Position numbers and translations under genes: made by a program. From positions 124,001 through 188,000 of the forward strand of contig JAEWEY010000004.1 in the NCBI GenBank assembly GCA_023389105.1: DNA of 64,000 nucleotides. Direction: 5' to 3'. The DNA is from Pseudomonadota bacterium. Its GTDB lineage: Bacteria > Pseudomonadota > Alphaproteobacteria > Sphingomonadales > Sphingomonadaceae. Positions 41,419-50,594 of the stretch are shown piece after piece; the first letter of the stretch is position 1, and every line of letters begins with the position of its first letter. Below the pieces are notes generated by a model. That model ran no database searches. It worked only from the letters and a program-made list of their open reading frames with translations, and had not been told where the DNA came from.

Positions 41419-43006
41419 GGGACCCGGAGAAACCGCCAATCCGTTTAAAACTCTGTCGGTAAGCACGCGGGACACCAGAAGTGCGATCCTAGAGGCTGCG
41501 GAAGAGCAGTCCCTTCGATGCGACGCAGAACTTTGCCAGGCAGCCATGGCGGTTCTGACGAATCCCAGACGACGGCTTGATGCGGAGATGGGCTGGTTTC
41601 CTGGCTCGTCTCCTAGTCTAGCTGCCCAGGCGGCATGTGCCGAATTAAATCAAGTCAGGCATATGCCGCTTACCGGTCTGGCGAAAGCAAACGCGCTTAC
41701 GATAGCTGCGTCAAATTGGACTCCCAACACAGCTGCGGAATTGGCAGATCATTTAGATCATTTGGCCCAAGCTGCTGACGCTGTGGTCATTCAGCAAGTG
41801 CTGCAAGAGATCAATGAAGATCGAGCGGTGGCAGGCTTCCCCGCGGTGACGACGATGGCAGCTGCGGAAGAGGCTCTCCACGCCCGCAAGCTGCACTGGC
41901 GGCGAATGGCGATGTCGCTGCTGGAGCGATCGAAGACATCCGACATGACAGAAGCGTTGTCTTCCATAGTCGAACAAGCGGCTGGCAACCGCGACGATCG
42001 GCGGTTCATGCACGATCTTGTGGATGACTATGCACTTCGGATGCAGCCATTCTTAGCGCGTGAGACGTCTACGGCTGAGCAGCTTGTCGAGAAAATCAGC
42101 GCCCTCGCTGGAACGCGGGCGGATGCACTGCCGCCCTTAATCCGCGCTTTGGAAAGGCTGTTGGAAACCTGGCACAGTGTGACGCTTCCGATGCAGTTGA
42201 GCTACAAACTACGAGGCCAACGCGACGAAGACGGCTCAAAGCTCGCGTATCTGGTGCGAAATCTCTCAATCGACTTGTTCAACGAGCACGATCGGTTGGA
42301 GGAGGCGAAACAGCTTACGTTTATGGTCGGAAAGTACTTTTCGAACCTACCGGCAATTTCCGCAAAGGTCGCTGAAGATGCTGAGACACTACACAACATT
42401 TCGGAGGCGGCAGCTAGGGAGAGGGACGAGCTAACTTACGCAGCAGAACTCGGTCTCCTCGCTAAATCCCGCTTGGCCATCGATCCGAATGGGGTTGAGT
42501 GGCGTGGCCGCCGCACGCCTTTGAGCTCTGTCCGAGGTGCGCGTTGGGGCGCTATCAGAAGATCCGTGAACGGCATTCCCACGGGGACCGATTACCTTAT
42601 CGCATGGAGCGATGGTTCAATCACAACTACGGCAGAATTCAGAAATGGTCAGATCTTCGAGGCCTTCGTTCCCAAGCTTTGGAGAGGTGTTGGCATCAGA
42701 CTTGTCAATGAGATGACATCAGCTCTTCGGGCTGGGGGGCAACTAAGATTTGGCAACATGATAGTGCGCAATGAAACGGTTGTTTTAACCCGGCGGAAAA
42801 TGTTCAGTAGTGAACAAGTCGAATTTAAGTGGGCAGACGTTAGTATCAAATCTGCGGACGGCTCTTTCATCGTTCAAGGACCAAAAGGGTCTAAGGCGTC
42901 CGAAGCAATCAGCTACCGCGACGTTGACAACGCGCACTTTCTGGAAGCCCTAGTGCGTCAAGCATTCGAGAAGGGTCGTCTGCGGTTAAGCGACGCTTTC
43001 GCGTGA
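41408..43006 (+). CDS. Degenerate J-domain protein with C-terminal PH-like repeats
   Basis: 532 residues. The N-terminus NPFKTLSVSTRDTRSAILEA (11-30) to TNPRRRLDAEMGWFPG (51-66) follows the J-domain helix pattern (NP+ +L.v, helix, ...L.dP.RRL), but the loop that should carry His-Pro-Asp reads SLRCDAE. Without HPD it cannot stimulate Hsp70 in the usual way. The middle is a long helical region. The last ~170 residues contain two beta-rich, PH-like segments (GVEWRGRRTPLSSVRGARWG; MIVRNETVVLTRRKMFSSEQ). GTG 41408 has GGAAGG eight bases upstream. A scaffold or adaptor for the operon's Hsp70 is the best guess. Confidence 0.7.
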   Translation: MSFEGPGETANPFKTLSVSTRDTRSAILEAAEEQSLRCDAELCQAAMAVLTNPRRRLDAEMGWFPGSSPSLAAQAACAELNQVRHMPLTGLAKANALTIAASNWTPNTAAELADHLDHLAQAADAVVIQQVLQEINEDRAVAGFPAVTTMAAAEEALHARKLHWRRMAMSLLERSKTSDMTEALSSIVEQAAGNRDDRRFMHDLVDDYALRMQPFLARETSTAEQLVEKISALAGTRADALPPLIRALERLLETWHSVTLPMQLSYKLRGQRDEDGSKLAYLVRNLSIDLFNEHDRLEEAKQLTFMVGKYFSNLPAISAKVAEDAETLHNISEAAARERDELTYAAELGLLAKSRLAIDPNGVEWRGRRTPLSSVRGARWGAIRRSVNGIPTGTDYLIAWSDGSITTTAEFRNGQIFEAFVPKLWRGVGIRLVNEMTSALRAGGQLRFGNMIVRNETVVLTRRKMFSSEQVEFKWADVSIKSADGSFIVQGPKGSKASEAISYRDVDNAHFLEALVRQAFEKGRLRLSDAFA

Positions 43007-43072
43007 TACGCAAACTGAATGCAGATTGGGTTGAGGTGCGGCAAACTGTTGCTCCGCTCAGGGGCAATCACG

Positions 43073-43582
43073 ATGACGGAATTTACACAGGCCGCGTTAG
43101 AAGCATCAGGGTTCGTCGGTTGGATTCCATCTGAGGAGATCCTGACGAGCGCATGTCCGCTACTGGGTGGGATCTACGTGATCACCTACAAAGGCGGAGA
43201 CCCACCGGCCTTCACGGAGCTAAGCTGCGGAGGCCGGTTCAAGGGAAAAGATCCGACGGTATCGCGCGAAGTTCTCGCCAGTAATTGGGTCAGTAGTGCC
43301 GAAGTCGTTTATATCGGGAAAGCAGATAAGCTTAAGCGACGTCTCAAGCAGTTTGCGGACTTTGGTGCAGGGAAGCCCGTCGGGCACTGGGGCGGTCGCC
43401 TAATCTGGCAGCTCCCGAATATCGATGAGCTGCTTGTTGCCTGGAAGGAAACCCCCGAGCGTATACCCATTGAGGTGGAAGCGGAATTGATCGAGCAATT
43501 CCGGCAAAGATACGGCAAGCCTCCCTTTGCAAACAATCCGCATCGCCTTGGGGCTGGATTTGGGCGCGGTCGGGCGCGCTGA
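43073..43582 (+). CDS. GIY-YIG-fold nuclease-like protein
   Basis: 169 residues. GGIYVI (32-37) and VVYIGKADKLKRRLKQF (79-95) carry the GIY and YIG strands and the conserved Arg after YIGKA. EVEAELIEQF (134-143) supplies the metal-binding Glu and PFANN (151-155) the C-terminal Asn of the fold. All hallmark positions of an active GIY-YIG endonuclease domain are therefore present, with a short N-terminal extension and no other domain. ATG 43073 has AGGGG eight bases upstream; ATG 43019 has none. It is the last gene of the Hsp70 cluster (66 bp gap) and a natural candidate effector, though linkage is only positional. Confidence 0.75.
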   Translation: MTEFTQAALEASGFVGWIPSEEILTSACPLLGGIYVITYKGGDPPAFTELSCGGRFKGKDPTVSREVLASNWVSSAEVVYIGKADKLKRRLKQFADFGAGKPVGHWGGRLIWQLPNIDELLVAWKETPERIPIEVEAELIEQFRQRYGKPPFANNPHRLGAGFGRGRAR

Positions 43583-43701
43583 GAATCAATCATCGAGACG
43601 TCGAACTCTAAGCTCCTGATTACGCGTTAGAAAACAGGACAAAAGATCTGCGACTGTCGGTCGTGGGCAACGTTAGGGCAACTTCTGCCCCCTATTTTGC
43701 C

Positions 43702-44496
43702 CTAAGGGCAGCGAGCGAGGGCCGCGCTATCAAGCGAGCTTCTCTCCGCATCGGTGGTCTCCGCGATCGTCAGGAAGTCGGCTGTGAGAGTGCTTTGGTG
43801 TCGCTCCAGCCATGCTTTGCCCTCCTGATAACGCGGGCATGTGAACCGAAGAAAATCCCAGAACTCGCGACCGTGAGAACGGTGGCGCAGGTGCGCGAGT
43901 TCATGGGCGACGACATAATCCAGCACCGCTGGCGGCGCGAAGATCAGCGTCCAGTTGATCAGGACAATCCCTTCGGGGCCACAGGATCCCCAGCCATGGG
44001 CGAAGTCGGAGACGCGGATCGACCGTGGAACAAGCCCAAAGCGCTCGCCGTAACTGGCGGCAATCTGCTTCACGTCCCGACGAGCGCGCTGTCTCAGCCA
44101 GTGCCGCAACTCACTCGCGATCAGGTGGTCTGCGTTCTCTCCTGCCCAGTGGGGTAGATCGACCGTGAAGCCGTTGCGGTAGGTGACAGCCATCCGCTCC
44201 GCGTCCGTCCGGCGGACCGTAAGCGACATCCTCCGCCCGCGATATGGGATCTTCGAGCCGGTCATGAACCGAGGCAGAGCGTGACGATTGGCGGTAATCC
44301 GCTCCATCTCGCGCACGGTCTCGAACAGCCACTTGCGTTTGCGGTCGACGAAGCCCGAGACAGCGTCCTCATCGTCTGCCGCGAGGGCTAGAACTTCGAC
44401 ATGTCCGGGCGTCACGGTGATTCGGCGTTCGGTCGCCGACTTCGATCGGCGAAGCTCGTAGGTAATCTCCGTGCGGCCTATCTGCAGAGTAGGCAT
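43702..44496 (-). CDS. YgjP-type (DUF45/M48-like) metallopeptidase
   Basis: 264 residues. Zincin motif HELAHLRHRSHGREFW with the third ligand region downstream, and the family core GWGSCGPEGIVLINWTLIFA. Homologues (YgjP, WLM-related) are often the last gene of type I restriction operons; the role is unknown, perhaps proteolytic control of the restriction enzyme. ATG at 44496 overlaps the last base of hsdR, so it is in the hsd operon. Confidence 0.85.
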   Translation of the reverse strand: MPTLQIGRTEITYELRRSKSATERRITVTPGHVEVLALAADDEDAVSGFVDRKRKWLFETVREMERITANRHALPRFMTGSKIPYRGRRMSLTVRRTDAERMAVTYRNGFTVDLPHWAGENADHLIASELRHWLRQRARRDVKQIAASYGERFGLVPRSIRVSDFAHGWGSCGPEGIVLINWTLIFAPPAVLDYVVAHELAHLRHRSHGREFWDFLRFTCPRYQEGKAWLERHQSTLTADFLTIAETTDAERSSLDSAALARCP

Positions 44497-47400
44497 CAGT
44501 GGCCCTCGCCCCCGTAAGCGTGAATGGCGAAGTCCTCGACCTGCTCTCGAATGGCTTGCGTTTCGCCGATGCCGCGCTCGGCCAAGATTCGGCGGACATC
44601 GCGGCGCAGCCTGCGGAGGAAGTCGTCCATGTGGCCGAAGGCGGGGTTAGTCGCGGCGGCGTCTGCGTAGAGCCGTCCAATCGCGATCGCCGCGTCCTGC
44701 AGAGTCGCATGGCCTTCGTCCGGCACAACGGCTTCGATGATCCTTAGGATCGAAAATGCGTTCTCGTCCATGCCCAGCTCGGCGTGCGCGCCTTGCTCGG
44801 CCCCGATTTCGCCGATCAGGGTTTCGAATTCATGCAGGCCATCGGCGGCAGCGAGCTGACCTTCCTCGAAGCGGCGGATGATCTCGAGAACTCGCTCGGA
44901 GAAACGGCCATATTGAGCTGGGTTCTTGTCGACCAGTTCGCGGGTCACCCGACGAAGCTCGGTAGACTTGCGGACGAAGGCCTCCTGCAGCTCCTCCTCG
45001 GACTTTTCCTCTGTGGCAAAGTCGTCGGCGAACGCCGGGTCCGTGATGCTGCGCAGGCGGATGGTAGTGGAGAGGCCGGTGACGTGGACATGCTGCTCGA
45101 GCATCTCGCGGATCTTGCCGGTGTAGCTCTTGTGGTCGAGGCTCTCATCCTTGGAGATGACCTGCGCAGCCAGCCGCAAGAACGCTGCAGCCCATTTGAC
45201 CTCGGCCGTGTAGTCGAGGATCGCTGGGTCCGGCGAAAGGTCGCCGTAGACCTTCACGAAATTTCTAGCGAGGCGCTCGAGGTCGAGCCACTCATCCTCA
45301 CGGCCTTCGGCGATTAGCTTCCCGACTGCATAGGCCGCCGCCTTCTCATCCAGCCCGTCTAGCCCCATCGAGCGACGCTGGGCGCGGAAGCGGGCGTGCG
45401 CCTCCCGGAGGTCGTTCCGGAGCACTTCTAGGCTCCTGAGGGCATTCTGGACGTCCTCGGCACGATAGGAGCGCAGCGCCTCATCGAGGTGCCCTGTCAC
45501 GCCGATGTAGTCGACGATGCGACCATGAGGCTTGCTGACCTCGGAGCCGTCTAGGCGCTGCAACGAGCAGGTGCGGTTGGTCCGGGCGATCGCCTGCAGG
45601 AGGTTGTGCTCTTTCAGCGGCTTGTCGAGATACATGACATGCTCGATAGGCGCGTCGAAGCCGGTCAGCAGCTTGTCGCAGACGATGAGGAAGCTGGGTT
45701 CCTGCCCGGCGGCCTTGAACCGCTTCTTGACCTCCTTCTCGGCCTCGGCGTCGAGGTAATGCGCCTCAAGCCCCGCGCGCAGCGCGGCAACCTCAGGGTT
45801 CTCGCTCGGCTTATTGTCCTCTTGGCTTTTCGAAAAGACGCAGGCGATCATCGCGTGCGCCTTGGCCTGTGCTTCCCCGGCTTCCATCCCGTCGCGCACC
45901 AGATCGGCGGCGATCAGAGCGGATAGCGCGGCGCGGTAGAGGATCACCGCCTCGCGATCGACGACGACGATCTGAGCCTTGAACCCATCCGGCTGGCAGA
46001 CGGCCTTGAAGTGCTCCCAGATGTCGACGGCGATCAATCGGACCCGCTCTGGGTGCTTGGCAATCGTCGCGGCGGTCAGGCCCTTGCGCTTCAGCTCCTC
46101 GCGCTTCTTATCGGCTAAATCGACAAACCAGCGATCAAAGAGGATGTCCAGTTCGGCCTCGTTGATTGCCCAGTCGGCTTTCCGGCCCTCGTAGAGAATC
46201 GGCACGGTTGCGCCGTCGCGAACTGCGTCGTCGATCCCGTATTTGTCGAGATAACCCTCTCCCTCGATCGAGAACCGGGCGTAGGTGTCTTTATCCGTGG
46301 ATTTGATCGGCGTGCCAGTGAATCCGTAGAAATGGGCGTCTGGTAGCGTCGCCTGCAGGAATGCGCCGAGATCCTTCTCCTGCGTGCGGTGGCACTCGTC
46401 GACCAGCACGATCCAGTTTTCCGGATTGGGGATCGCTGTCTTGGATCCGGCGAACTTGAAGATGGTCGAGAGCAGGATCTGGCCATTCCCGCCTCGCTGC
46501 ACCGCCTCTCGCAGTTCGGCGACAGATCCGCACTGCACCGGGTTAGGTAGGCCGCACGCGACGAACGTCTTACTGATCTGATCATCGAGGTCGATGCGAT
46601 CGGTCAGCACGAGGATGTTGGGGTTGGCGAGCGTTGGCGCGTCGATCGTCAGATGCGTCTTTAGCTTGAGCGCGAGAAACACCATCGTGAGGCTCTTACC
46701 GCTGCCCTGCGTGTGCCAGATCAGGCCCTTCCGGTGCTTACCTTCAGCTACACGCGCGACGGCCTTGTTGACGGCTCGAAACTGCTGGTAGCGGCACATC
46801 TTCTTGATCTTGCGGCCAGTCTCCGGGTCGGTCTCGAAAATGATGAAATGGGCAAGCAGATCGAGCAGCCTCGATGGCTCGCATAGGCACCACAGATCCT
46901 TGGTGAGATCGTCGGGGAACTCGTCGCAGCGGCGCGGCCATGCGTCGGGCCAAGGCGCGTAGAACTGGGATGGAGCGCCAGTCGCGCCGTAGAGCGTGGC
47001 GATGCCGTCCGTGACGATGTTGAAGGCGTTCGCGCAGAACAGGCGCGGGATGTCTCGCTCATATTGTTTGATCTGCTCGAAGGCCTCCGCAGCCTTGGCC
47101 GTGGCTTTTAGTGGGGACTTCGCCTCGATGACCACGAGCGGGATGCCATTCACGAACAGCACGATGTCGGCGATGCGAGGGCGCTGCGCAGCGACGCGCA
47201 GCTGACGCACTACGTGGAAGGCATTGCGGCTGGGATCCTTGAAGTCGACGAGCGCAACTGGGCTGTCGCGGTTTTCGCCCAGCAGGCGGCGCGAGTAGCC
47301 ACCGAGCAGCCTCTTCAGCCAATCCTCATTGTCAGACAGAGTGGCAAGATCGTTGTAGATCGCCTCGGCGTCCTCAGAGCCGATAGCATTCAGGTTTCGT

Positions 47401-47543
47401 AGAGCGTCGATGAGGACAGGCTTGAGGAGGACGCGGTTCTCCTCCTGCCGCATCACTAGGGCTTTTTCGGGCGATAGCGCCTTCCAGCCGAGCGCACCCA
47501 GCACCTCCATCGCGGGCTTCTCGGCGAGTCGATATTCACTCAT
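44496..47543 (-). CDS. hsdR: Type I restriction enzyme, R (motor/nuclease) subunit
   Basis: 1015 residues. N-terminal PD-(D/E)xK nuclease with IPLVVIEAKSPLKA, then the superfamily 2 translocase: Walker A HTQGSGKSLTM, DEAD-like VLVDECHRTQ, motif III YGFTGTPIKS and motif VI QAIARTNRTC. It pumps unmodified DNA and cuts it far from the recognition site when joined with HsdM and HsdS. Start ATG overlaps the hsdS stop by four bases. Appears complete. Confidence 0.95.
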   Translation of the reverse strand: MSEYRLAEKPAMEVLGALGWKALSPEKALVMRQEENRVLLKPVLIDALRNLNAIGSEDAEAIYNDLATLSDNEDWLKRLLGGYSRRLLGENRDSPVALVDFKDPSRNAFHVVRQLRVAAQRPRIADIVLFVNGIPLVVIEAKSPLKATAKAAEAFEQIKQYERDIPRLFCANAFNIVTDGIATLYGATGAPSQFYAPWPDAWPRRCDEFPDDLTKDLWCLCEPSRLLDLLAHFIIFETDPETGRKIKKMCRYQQFRAVNKAVARVAEGKHRKGLIWHTQGSGKSLTMVFLALKLKTHLTIDAPTLANPNILVLTDRIDLDDQISKTFVACGLPNPVQCGSVAELREAVQRGGNGQILLSTIFKFAGSKTAIPNPENWIVLVDECHRTQEKDLGAFLQATLPDAHFYGFTGTPIKSTDKDTYARFSIEGEGYLDKYGIDDAVRDGATVPILYEGRKADWAINEAELDILFDRWFVDLADKKREELKRKGLTAATIAKHPERVRLIAVDIWEHFKAVCQPDGFKAQIVVVDREAVILYRAALSALIAADLVRDGMEAGEAQAKAHAMIACVFSKSQEDNKPSENPEVAALRAGLEAHYLDAEAEKEVKKRFKAAGQEPSFLIVCDKLLTGFDAPIEHVMYLDKPLKEHNLLQAIARTNRTCSLQRLDGSEVSKPHGRIVDYIGVTGHLDEALRSYRAEDVQNALRSLEVLRNDLREAHARFRAQRRSMGLDGLDEKAAAYAVGKLIAEGREDEWLDLERLARNFVKVYGDLSPDPAILDYTAEVKWAAAFLRLAAQVISKDESLDHKSYTGKIREMLEQHVHVTGLSTTIRLRSITDPAFADDFATEEKSEEELQEAFVRKSTELRRVTRELVDKNPAQYGRFSERVLEIIRRFEEGQLAAADGLHEFETLIGEIGAEQGAHAELGMDENAFSILRIIEAVVPDEGHATLQDAAIAIGRLYADAAATNPAFGHMDDFLRRLRRDVRRILAERGIGETQAIREQVEDFAIHAYGGEGH

Positions 47544-48697
47544 GCGGGCACGCGGACGCGACCGGAGAGGAGGTCGTTTAGGAGACCAGCGCGCATTGCC
47601 TCTTTGCGCGCCCTTTCTAGCTCGAGTGCCCGCGTTGCCGCATGCAACGAGCTGATAGTCTCCGAGACTTCGAGCTGAACTTCCAGCGGAGGCGCAGGAA
47701 CACTGATTGCTCGGACCTGCTGGAAGTTGAGACCCTCCCTGCTCAATCCACCCTGCAGCTGGTCAATTTGCCGCTGACCGTCATGCGATGAAAGAAAGAG
47801 CGAGAGATATGACGGAAGCACCACATCTGTGTGTGATCGAATGATGCACACATGTTGATTCACGTTGGCCGGGCCAAAACCGCTCGGCACGATGGTGCAG
47901 CGTCCTATGGACGCACCAGTGATGTTGAGCAGGACGTCGTCTGGCTGGACACGAGTGCGCGACATTTTGGCGTCAGTAGCTCCATCGATGAAAGCCAACC
48001 CCTCTGCGCGCAGGCCATCGAAGTGAACATTTTGGCTCCGGATGAATGCGACGCCTTCGGAAACATACGCATCCTTTCCCCCTCTCGGCGTGACGCCGCT
48101 GCCGACAAATGTGGCGAAGTCGCCAATTCGTAACCTGCTGTCGGCGTGAACACTGCCGCAATGATCTTGAATCAAAGCACTAGCGACTCCACGCAGAGCA
48201 GCTAGCTCGGCTCGAGTTGCGTCCACCGCTTCCCGCACGGACCGTAAGACCTCGGAAATCCGCAGCTGCTCGTCGAGCGGCGGAACTGGCACCCAAGCGC
48301 CCTTCACATCAGACGGTTTGATGAACGGCTGGGCGGAACCAGAACGGTTCCAATAACCCTCGTTGTCCAGTAATCCGATGAGATAACTCGCGTCTGCAAG
48401 CCTCGGGTCTGGAGTTATGACCTGCGTGTTAGCCAAGGTCGCCCACGGGCCGTCCGTCAGGAAGCTCTTGCCGCACCGAGCGCCAATTGCGGATAAAACG
48501 ATGGAAGGTTCCACGCCCTCCACAACGTCAACGTAGCCGTCCTGCCCTGCAGCGCTGTATGCGGGAGTGCCTGCATCAACGTAATCTGATTTAGTGAGAC
48601 CCAAGCCGCCACCGCCACGAACCGTTGCTATTTCGCGCAACTGTTTTGGATGCCAGCCTTCCGGCAAATTAGATGGGGGCACATTACTGCGAAACAT
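47540..48697 (-). CDS. hsdS: Type I restriction enzyme, S (specificity) subunit
   Basis: 385 residues with two target-recognition domains and the spaced conserved helices (WVPVPPLDEQLRISEVLRSV near the middle, SVPAPPLEVQLEVSETISSL near the end). Each domain reads one half of a split DNA site; the site cannot be deduced from sequence. It overlaps hsdM by 14 bp and hsdR by 4 bp. Confidence 0.93.
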   Translation of the reverse strand: MFRSNVPPSNLPEGWHPKQLREIATVRGGGGLGLTKSDYVDAGTPAYSAAGQDGYVDVVEGVEPSIVLSAIGARCGKSFLTDGPWATLANTQVITPDPRLADASYLIGLLDNEGYWNRSGSAQPFIKPSDVKGAWVPVPPLDEQLRISEVLRSVREAVDATRAELAALRGVASALIQDHCGSVHADSRLRIGDFATFVGSGVTPRGGKDAYVSEGVAFIRSQNVHFDGLRAEGLAFIDGATDAKMSRTRVQPDDVLLNITGASIGRCTIVPSGFGPANVNQHVCIIRSHTDVVLPSYLSLFLSSHDGQRQIDQLQGGLSREGLNFQQVRAISVPAPPLEVQLEVSETISSLHAATRALELERARKEAMRAGLLNDLLSGRVRVPA

Positions 48698-50186
48698 AGC
48701 CGAGCTTTTGGAGGTGCCCGAACATCACCGCTTCCGCCTTGTCACGCTTGGCGATCACGTCCTGCAGCTTGGCGACTTCGGCTGCGACATCGATCGCCTC
48801 GGCATCCGCACCGGTTTGAACATAGCGGCTGATGTTCAGGTTGTGGCCGTTGGCGGCGACCTCCTCTACCGGCACGACGCGCGCCAGCTTGGCGACATCG
48901 GCGAAAGCATGGACCGCCCCGGCGAGCGTGCGGACGTGCTCGTCGGTGAGGAAGTTCTGAGCCTTGCCGGGTTGAAAGCTTGCGTCGCCGTTGATTATTA
49001 GCACCTTGCCACGGCGCTCCGCGGGCTTGTTCTTCCTGCAAACTAAGATGGCTGCAGGGATGGACGCCCCGTAGAAAAGATTGGGCGCGAGGCCCACGAC
49101 CGCCTCGATCACGTCTTCATCCAGCATGGCCGCTCTGATCCGCGCCTCGGCTCCGGCACGAAATAGAACGCCTAGTGGCACCACCACCGCGAGCATGCCG
49201 TCATCCTTCAGGCTGGCGAGCATGTGCTGGACGAAGGCGAGATCACCATAACCCTTTGGCGGGCAGCCGTATTGGTCGCGCCCGAACGGATCGCCGTTCT
49301 GCCAGACCTCGTAGCCCCATACCTTTTCCGAAAAAGGCGGGTTGGCGAGAACCCGGTCATAGGTTCCGACGCCTTGCACGAACTCGCGCGCCTTCGGGTC
49401 GTATCGCTTGGGTGAAAGGATAGTGTCGCCCTTGGCGATGAAGGCGTCGTCTACGTCGTGCAGGAACAGATTGATCTCGGCGATGCCCCACGTGGCGAAG
49501 TTCTTCTCCTGACCATAGAGCGACAGGCTGCGCGCGTTCTCGCCTCGATCCTTCAGATACTGGACCGCCTCCAGCAGCATGCCGCCAGACCCGCAAGTTG
49601 GGTCATACACTGACATGCCGGGTCCCGGCTCGACGATCTCGACCATGAGCCGCACGATCTGGCGCGGGGTGTAGAACTCGCCGCCCTTCTTGCCCGCACC
49701 TTCGGCGAACATTTTGATCAGGTAGAGGTAAGCGTCCCCCAGCATGTCGGCGGGCACGTCGGCATTGCGGAGCCGGTGCTTCTCGAAATGGCGCAGCAGT
49801 TTCTCGAGCAATGCATCCGAGAAGCGGTCTTGATTAGCGAAGTCCACGTCACCAAACACGCCGCGCAGCCGCAGGTTGGCGTCTTCGATCGCGGCCAGCG
49901 CGTTGTTCAGCCGTTGGCCGATCTGGGTGGAGTGCTGGCGGACTGCCTCCCAGCGATGCTCCTTCGGGATGTGGAAGCGGTGTTCGTCAGGGTCCGCTGC
50001 TTCGGCCTTGTCACCCGTGTCCGCCAGCAGGGCCTCATACTCCTCCTGCCATACGTCGCAGAGCCGTTTGTAGAACAGCAGGCCGAAGATGTATTGCTTG
50101 TAGTCCCCGGCGTCGACCGTGCCGCGCAGAATGTCGGCCGCGCCCCATAGATGTCGTTCAAGTTCCTGTTGTGTCAGCTTGGTCAT
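48684..50186 (-). CDS. hsdM: Type I restriction enzyme, M (N6-adenine methyltransferase) subunit
   Basis: 500 residues. N-terminal HsdM helical domain (TQQELERHLWGAADILRGTV), SAM-binding motif I YDPTCGSGGMLLEA and catalytic NPPF in RVLANPPFSEKVWG. It protects host DNA and anchors HsdS. The frame opens at 50303, but MTKLTQQELE at 50186 is the family start with a GGGGG site before it. First gene of the operon hsdM-hsdS-hsdR-ygjP, transcribed leftward from the tRNA end of the island. Confidence 0.95.
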   Translation of the reverse strand: MTKLTQQELERHLWGAADILRGTVDAGDYKQYIFGLLFYKRLCDVWQEEYEALLADTGDKAEAADPDEHRFHIPKEHRWEAVRQHSTQIGQRLNNALAAIEDANLRLRGVFGDVDFANQDRFSDALLEKLLRHFEKHRLRNADVPADMLGDAYLYLIKMFAEGAGKKGGEFYTPRQIVRLMVEIVEPGPGMSVYDPTCGSGGMLLEAVQYLKDRGENARSLSLYGQEKNFATWGIAEINLFLHDVDDAFIAKGDTILSPKRYDPKAREFVQGVGTYDRVLANPPFSEKVWGYEVWQNGDPFGRDQYGCPPKGYGDLAFVQHMLASLKDDGMLAVVVPLGVLFRAGAEARIRAAMLDEDVIEAVVGLAPNLFYGASIPAAILVCRKNKPAERRGKVLIINGDASFQPGKAQNFLTDEHVRTLAGAVHAFADVAKLARVVPVEEVAANGHNLNISRYVQTGADAEAIDVAAEVAKLQDVIAKRDKAEAVMFGHLQKLGYVSQ

Positions 50187-50346
50187 TGATCCCCCGAAAC
50201 CAGGCATCCAAGCCTGCCGTCTTAGGCTTATGGCGGGCCAAGAGGGGGCGCAACGGAAGACATTGGCAATATCGCCACCGCAGAAACCTGTTCGCCAAAA
50301 CAATCTGACTTAGCGGCAGGGAAAAGTAGCTAACGAAGGACCTGTT

Positions 50347-50365
50347 GTTGCCCGTAGCGTTGCCC
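50347..50365. promoter_or_regulatory. Probable integrase arm-type sites, right end
   Basis: Two direct copies of GTTGCCC (50347-50353 and 50359-50365), 12 bp apart, mirroring the pair at the left end. They lie about 52-70 bp inside the right attachment core. Confidence 0.5.
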
Positions 50366-50416
50366 CAGAATAATGCCGCCTCGTTCCGCTCGGCAATTTT
50401 GGTGCTAAGTCATTGA

Positions 50417-50496
<80 letters not shown>

Positions 50497-50594
50497 ACTG
50501 CCGATACGGCGGATGCTCCGACGCGGTTACGCTTCAGGAGCGGCGCGCCGGTAGCATGGGGTCATGTAGGGCGCAACCGCCCGCGTGCAACCCT

